Shown one piece after another: positions 41,005-43,367 of a stretch of 43,367 nt of DNA (position 1 is its first letter; every line of letters begins with the position of its first letter). Where the stretch lies: the NCBI GenBank assembly GCA_046598935.1, contig JBKJHW010000033.1, positions 1 through 43,367 on the forward strand, given 5' to 3'. The notes under the pieces are model-generated. The model searched no databases. It saw nothing but the letters and a program-made list of their open reading frames with translations, and was not told the DNA's origin. A program made the position numbers and the translations under genes. This DNA comes from SCUN01 sp046598935. Its GTDB lineage: Bacteria; Acidobacteriota; Vicinamibacteria; Vicinamibacterales; SCN-69-37.

Positions 41005-42432
41005 GTGCTCATCAGGCAAATCGTCACGGAGACTTTGCGGCAGCGTGTTCTGCTGCCGCGAGGGAGCCGTGTGCTTGCCGCGGTCTCCGGCGGATCCGAT
41101 TCGGTCGCGCTGGCCTGGATCCTCAAAGATCTCCACGACCGCGGCGCCCTCGCGTTGTCGGCGATCGGGCACGTGCATCACCAGTTGCGCGGGCACGAAG
41201 CCGACGCTGACGAATCGTTCTGCCGGGATTTGGCCGCCCGGATTGGCGTTCCTTTCTTCGCCGGCCGCGTTGATGTGCCATCGGTCGTGGCCGCGGGCGG
41301 CGGTTCGGTGGAATCAGTCGCCCGCCGGTTGCGGTACGCCTGGCTGGAGTCCGCGGCTACGGCCGCCGGCGCGACGCACATTGCGACGGGCCACACGCTC
41401 GATGATCAGGCTGAGACCATCCTGATGCGGCTTCTTCGAGGCGCGGGCGCGCGAGGGCTCTCGGGCATTCGCGCCACGCGCGGGATCGTCATCCGGCCGC
41501 TACTCGATTGTCGCCGAGCCGAACTGCGCGCCATGCTTGCGGAGACCGGCGAGACATTCCGCGACGATGAGTCGAACGGCGATCTGGCCATTTCGCGCAA
41601 TCGCATCCGGCACGAGCTGCTCCCGGCGATCGAGAAGATCGCGCCGGGCGGACTTGCTGCGCTGGCGCGCACTGCGGCGCTGGCGGGCGACGATGAAAAT
41701 TATTTGGCCCGGGAAGCCATCGGTGCGGCCCGTTCTGTCGTCCTATCTAATGAAGCCGATTTGAGCAATGACGCGTTGAGCGCGCTGGCGCCGGCGATCG
41801 CACGGCGAGTGGTGCGCGGCGCGATCGAGCGCGCGGCGCCCGATCGAGCCGGCCACATCACGGCGGCCCACGTGGACGCTGTGAGAACCCTCGCCGCGGC
41901 CGCGGAGCCGGGTCACCTGGATCTGGCGGGCGTCTCGGTCGAAACTGATGGGAAGGCCGTCAGATTCACGCGGGTCACAGGAGACTCGCGGGGCCGCGCG
42001 ACTGAGTTCGAATACGGGCTGTCGTTCCCGGGACGGGTCGAAGTGCCCGAGGCGAATTTTGTCATCAGCGCCGAGCGGTTTGACCAAAGTTGCGGGCATG
42101 GTGTCGAAACGGATAGCGAAACAACCGCCAGTCGGGTGACGTTACAAGTGACAGTGGATGCGTCGGCGGTCAAGTGGCCGTTGACGGTTCGGAACCGCCG
42201 GCCCGGCGATCGCATCAAACCAACGGGGGGGCTGGGGAGTAAGAAACTTCAGGATCTGTTGGTGGACATCAAGATGCCGCGCGCCCGGCGAGGTGAGGTG
42301 GCGGTGGTGGTGGACGCGGGCGGACAGTTGGTGTGGGTCGTGGGCGTGACGCCGGCCGATGTGTGCCGCGCCCGGACCACATCGTCGGCGGTTGGGGCAG
42401 AAATGGTAGTCTTGAGAGCGAAACGTCTATGA
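41005..42432 (+). CDS. tilS: tRNA(Ile)-lysidine synthetase TilS
   Basis: A 475-residue enzyme. I chose GTG 41005, nine bases after the tRNA's CCA; the frame is open back into the tRNA but cannot be coding there. The N-terminal helix (MLIRQIVTETLRQR) leads to the PP-loop VLAAVSGGSDSVALAW (about residues 24-39), then GHVHHQLRGHEADADE and ATGHTLDDQAETILMRLLRG, the tilS signature. The C-terminal substrate domain has RNRRPGDRIKPTGGLGSKKLQDLLVD. It turns C34 of the CAT-anticodon tRNA-Ile2 into lysidine. No Shine-Dalgarno sequence precedes the start. The stop overlaps ftsH as ATGA (42429-42432). Confidence 0.93.
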   Translation: MLIRQIVTETLRQRVLLPRGSRVLAAVSGGSDSVALAWILKDLHDRGALALSAIGHVHHQLRGHEADADESFCRDLAARIGVPFFAGRVDVPSVVAAGGGSVESVARRLRYAWLESAATAAGATHIATGHTLDDQAETILMRLLRGAGARGLSGIRATRGIVIRPLLDCRRAELRAMLAETGETFRDDESNGDLAISRNRIRHELLPAIEKIAPGGLAALARTAALAGDDENYLAREAIGAARSVVLSNEADLSNDALSALAPAIARRVVRGAIERAAPDRAGHITAAHVDAVRTLAAAAEPGHLDLAGVSVETDGKAVRFTRVTGDSRGRATEFEYGLSFPGRVEVPEANFVISAERFDQSCGHGVETDSETTASRVTLQVTVDASAVKWPLTVRNRRPGDRIKPTGGLGSKKLQDLLVDIKMPRARRGEVAVVVDAGGQLVWVVGVTPADVCRARTTSSAVGAEMVVLRAKRL

Positions 42433-43367
42433 ATTCAACGCTGAGAAACTTATTGTTCTGGATGGGTCTGGTCGTCCTGGGTGTCGTCATCTGGGAGTTC
42501 TCGTCCAACCTCCGGCCCAACGACGAAGAGATCAAGTTTTCGGAATTTCTCGAGCGGGTGGACAACCGGAAGGTCGAGACCGTCACGATCGTCGGCAACG
42601 ATGTCACCGGCACCTACGTCGGTGGGGCGACGGATCCGACCAGCAAGACCGGGTTCCACACCTACGCGCCGACGCAGTTCGACAACCTGGCGGGTTACCT
42701 GCGCGAGAAGGGCGTGAAGCTCGACGCGAGGGCGGCGAACCCCAGCAACTGGACGACGTTCCTGCTGTCGTATGCGCCGATTCTGCTGATGATCGGCTTC
42801 TGGATTTTCATTATGCGGCAAATGCAGAGCGGCGGGAACAAAGCCCTCTCATTCGGAAAGAGCCGCGCGAAATTGTCGTCGAGCACGCAGAAGAAAGCGA
42901 CGTTCAAGGACGTCGCCGGCGTGGACGAAGCCAAGGAAGAGCTGCAGGAGATCATTGAATTCCTGCGCGAGCCGCAGAAATTCCAGAAGCTCGGCGGCCG
43001 CATCCCGAAGGGCGTGCTGCTCATGGGCGCTCCGGGCACCGGCAAGACGCTGCTCGCGCGCGCGGTGGCCGGCGAGGCGAACGTCCCGTTTTTCTCGATC
43101 AGCGGTTCGGACTTCGTTGAAATGTTTGTCGGCGTCGGCGCATCGCGCGTCCGCGACCTGTTCGAACAAGGCAAGAAGAACGCGCCGTGCATCGTCTTCA
43201 TCGACGAGATCGACGCGGTCGGCCGCCATCGCGGCCACGGCCTGGGCAATTCCAACGACGAGCGCGAACAGACGCTGAACCAGCTGCTGGTCGAGATGGA
43301 TGGTTTTGAAGGTGGCGAAGGCGTGATTGTTATCGCTGCTACCAACCGTCCTGATGTATTAGATCCT
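42429..43367 (+). CDS. ftsH: ATP-dependent zinc metalloprotease FtsH, N-terminal part (cut by window end)
   Basis: The first 313 residues of FtsH, from ATG 42429, with no stop before the window ends. Two membrane segments are visible (LLFWMGLVVLGVVIWEF, about 8-24, and FLLSYAPILLMIGFWIFIM, about 115-133) flanking a small periplasmic domain. The AAA+ domain has FKDVAGVDEAKEEL, Walker A LLMGAPGTGKTLLARAVAGE (about 197-216), the pore loop MFVGVGASRVRDLF and Walker B CIVFIDEIDAVGRHRG. The zinc-protease HExxH region is beyond the window. It degrades membrane and regulatory proteins and is often found next to tilS, with which it overlaps by four bases. Confidence 0.96.
   Translation, partial: MNSTLRNLLFWMGLVVLGVVIWEFSSNLRPNDEEIKFSEFLERVDNRKVETVTIVGNDVTGTYVGGATDPTSKTGFHTYAPTQFDNLAGYLREKGVKLDARAANPSNWTTFLLSYAPILLMIGFWIFIMRQMQSGGNKALSFGKSRAKLSSSTQKKATFKDVAGVDEAKEELQEIIEFLREPQKFQKLGGRIPKGVLLMGAPGTGKTLLARAVAGEANVPFFSISGSDFVEMFVGVGASRVRDLFEQGKKNAPCIVFIDEIDAVGRHRGHGLGNSNDEREQTLNQLLVEMDGFEGGEGVIVIAATNRPDVLDP

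Overview
The window is GC-rich, chromosomal bacterial DNA with densely packed genes. Many start with GTG, and stop and start codons often overlap as GTGA or ATGA. The housekeeping content (yebC-ruvC-ruvA-ruvB, queA, tilS, ftsH), a deoxyhypusine synthase-like gene and a Wzx/Wzy-type exopolysaccharide locus suggest Acidobacteriota, perhaps Vicinamibacteria. That placement is inferred from gene content and style; no rRNA gene is present to test it.

Layout. 1-2865: the end of an HrpB-type helicase and a fused alpha/beta E1 ketoacid dehydrogenase. 2866-3180: a gap with a short direct repeat, a remnant resembling the start of a family 2 glycosyltransferase, and an AT-richer putative control region. 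3181-21065 (+ strand): an exopolysaccharide locus with an outer-membrane barrel, a Wza-like export protein, a Wzx flippase, two polytopic membrane proteins (one O-antigen ligase/polymerase-like), five GT4 and one GT2 glycosyltransferases, a hexapeptide acyltransferase, a glutamine-dependent asparagine synthetase, a short phosphoglycosyl transferase, a geranylgeranyl reductase-like flavoprotein and a PF14907-type nucleotidyltransferase. 21062-26187 (- strand): a second polysaccharide operon, read from a secreted carboxypeptidase-regulatory-like protein through a Wzc-type tyrosine autokinase and a second O-antigen ligase to a HAD phosphatase.

26289-32983 (+ strand) is the most interesting part: an eight-gene lasso-peptide-like RiPP operon with a recognisable sigma70-type promoter (26232-26260). 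In order it encodes a stand-alone PqqD/RRE protein (B1), an asparagine-synthetase-like cyclase lacking the glutaminase cysteine (C), a PRMT-like methyltransferase fused to a second PqqD-like domain, an HPr-kinase-like protein, a 55-residue precursor that is easy to miss, an ABC exporter pair and another methyltransferase. The precursor matches the lasso leader rule Y/W-x2-P-x-L-x3-G-x5-T and predicts the core GKSGTKGDGTSGMKSCL with a Gly1-Asp8 ring. No B2 leader peptidase is visible in the window, so the system is either split in the genome or uses another protease.

33037-43367: yebC, ruvCAB, a FabH-like ketoacyl synthase, glgX (- strand) divergent from queA, the deoxyhypusine synthase-like gene, a CAT-anticodon tRNA directly in front of tilS, and the first part of ftsH, cut by the window end. 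I see no CRISPR array, insertion sequence or rRNA.
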